This document shows positions 6,215-6,282 of a DNA stretch of 6,282 bases, piece after piece. The stretch's first letter is position 1; each line of letters opens with the position of its first letter. Source of the DNA: Flavobacteriales bacterium (GTDB lineage Bacteria > Bacteroidota > Bacteroidia > Flavobacteriales_D > Sanyastnellaceae); the NCBI GenBank assembly GCA_030728235.1, contig JANRAA010000052.1:1970-8251 (forward strand), read 5' to 3'. The notes beneath the pieces were generated by a model. That model was not told where the DNA came from. It made no database searches and saw nothing but the letters and a program-made list of their open reading frames with translations. The translations under genes and the position numbers were made by a program.

Positions 6215-6282
6215 ATGCAAATCAATGACATGATTATCCGCAATCGTGCCCAACCAGCTGAATCAAAGTTTCAACTGCTACT
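6215..6282 (+). CDS. Possible start of a rightward gene, cut by the window edge
   Basis: From the ATG at 6215 a frame stays open to the last base and gives 22 residues beginning MQINDMIIRNRAQ. It is the only plus-strand frame without a stop in this stretch: the same frame has a stop at 6203-6205 and the other two plus frames stop within about 20 bases. On the minus strand the last 68 bases carry early stops in two frames and a 15-codon open tail in the third, so a gene ending there is the alternative. No function can be assigned from so short a piece, and no clear ribosome binding site is seen. Confidence 0.3.
   Translation, partial: MQINDMIIRNRAQPAESKFQLL

Noticed and set aside
6236..6282. 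End of a minus-strand gene (15 open codons to a TAA)
   Set aside because: Too short to judge and without likeness to a sigma factor end; the plus-strand frame from 6215 is slightly more plausible.

Overview
The window most likely comes from a Bacteroidota (Bacteroidetes) chromosome, probably Flavobacteriales or Chitinophagales-like. The strongest sign is a secreted protein ending in a type A C-terminal sorting domain of the type IX secretion system (T9SS), which is restricted to this phylum. The small anti-sigma-like membrane protein and the DUF4252-like secreted protein also fit, as does the lack of clear Shine-Dalgarno sequences. No rRNA, tRNA, CRISPR array, insertion sequence or phage gene is visible. 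All genes are intact except those cut by the window edges.

Layout: positions 1-1212 (+) hold the C-terminal 403 residues of a membrane sensor histidine kinase (HAMP-HisKA-HATPase) whose start lies off the left edge. It runs convergently, with only 24 bases between stop codons, into a leftward block filling 1237-6092. Read in transcription order from the right, that block contains: (1) a 134-aa single-pass, anti-sigma-like protein (6092-5688); (2) a 208-aa exported DUF4252-like protein (5673-5047); (3) an ABC ATPase of the BcrA/NatA/LanF type (5050-4154); (4) its six-helix ABC-2 permease (4157-3351); (5) a 438-aa cysteine-rich T9SS cargo protein (3300-1984); (6) an AlkD-like DNA glycosylase (1944-1237). 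Genes 2-3 and 3-4 overlap by ATGA and gene 1 lies 14 bases before gene 2, so 1-4 are very probably one operon. Genes 5 and 6 follow after gaps of 50 and 39 bases and could be read through or have their own promoters. To the right, 6093-6214 is a probable divergent control region with an imperfect inverted repeat. A possible rightward gene start at 6215 runs off the edge.

How the genes may work together: genes 1-4 look like an envelope module. A membrane protein resembling those encoded beside ECF sigma factors sits with an exported protein of unknown role and a two-component exporter whose Q-loop carries Glu instead of Gln, as in lantibiotic-immunity and bacitracin-type transporters. The most unusual object is gene 5. 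After its signal peptide it has a Kazal-like domain, four tandem six-cysteine repeats with exactly invariant cysteine spacing and a partly Kunitz-like C-terminal half, a second Kazal-like domain that lacks precisely the cysteines at the family's C2-C4 disulfide positions, and the T9SS signal. It reads as a surface-delivered array of protease-inhibitor-like modules, but inhibition is inference. The AlkD-like enzyme keeps the known catalytic residues and looks functional.
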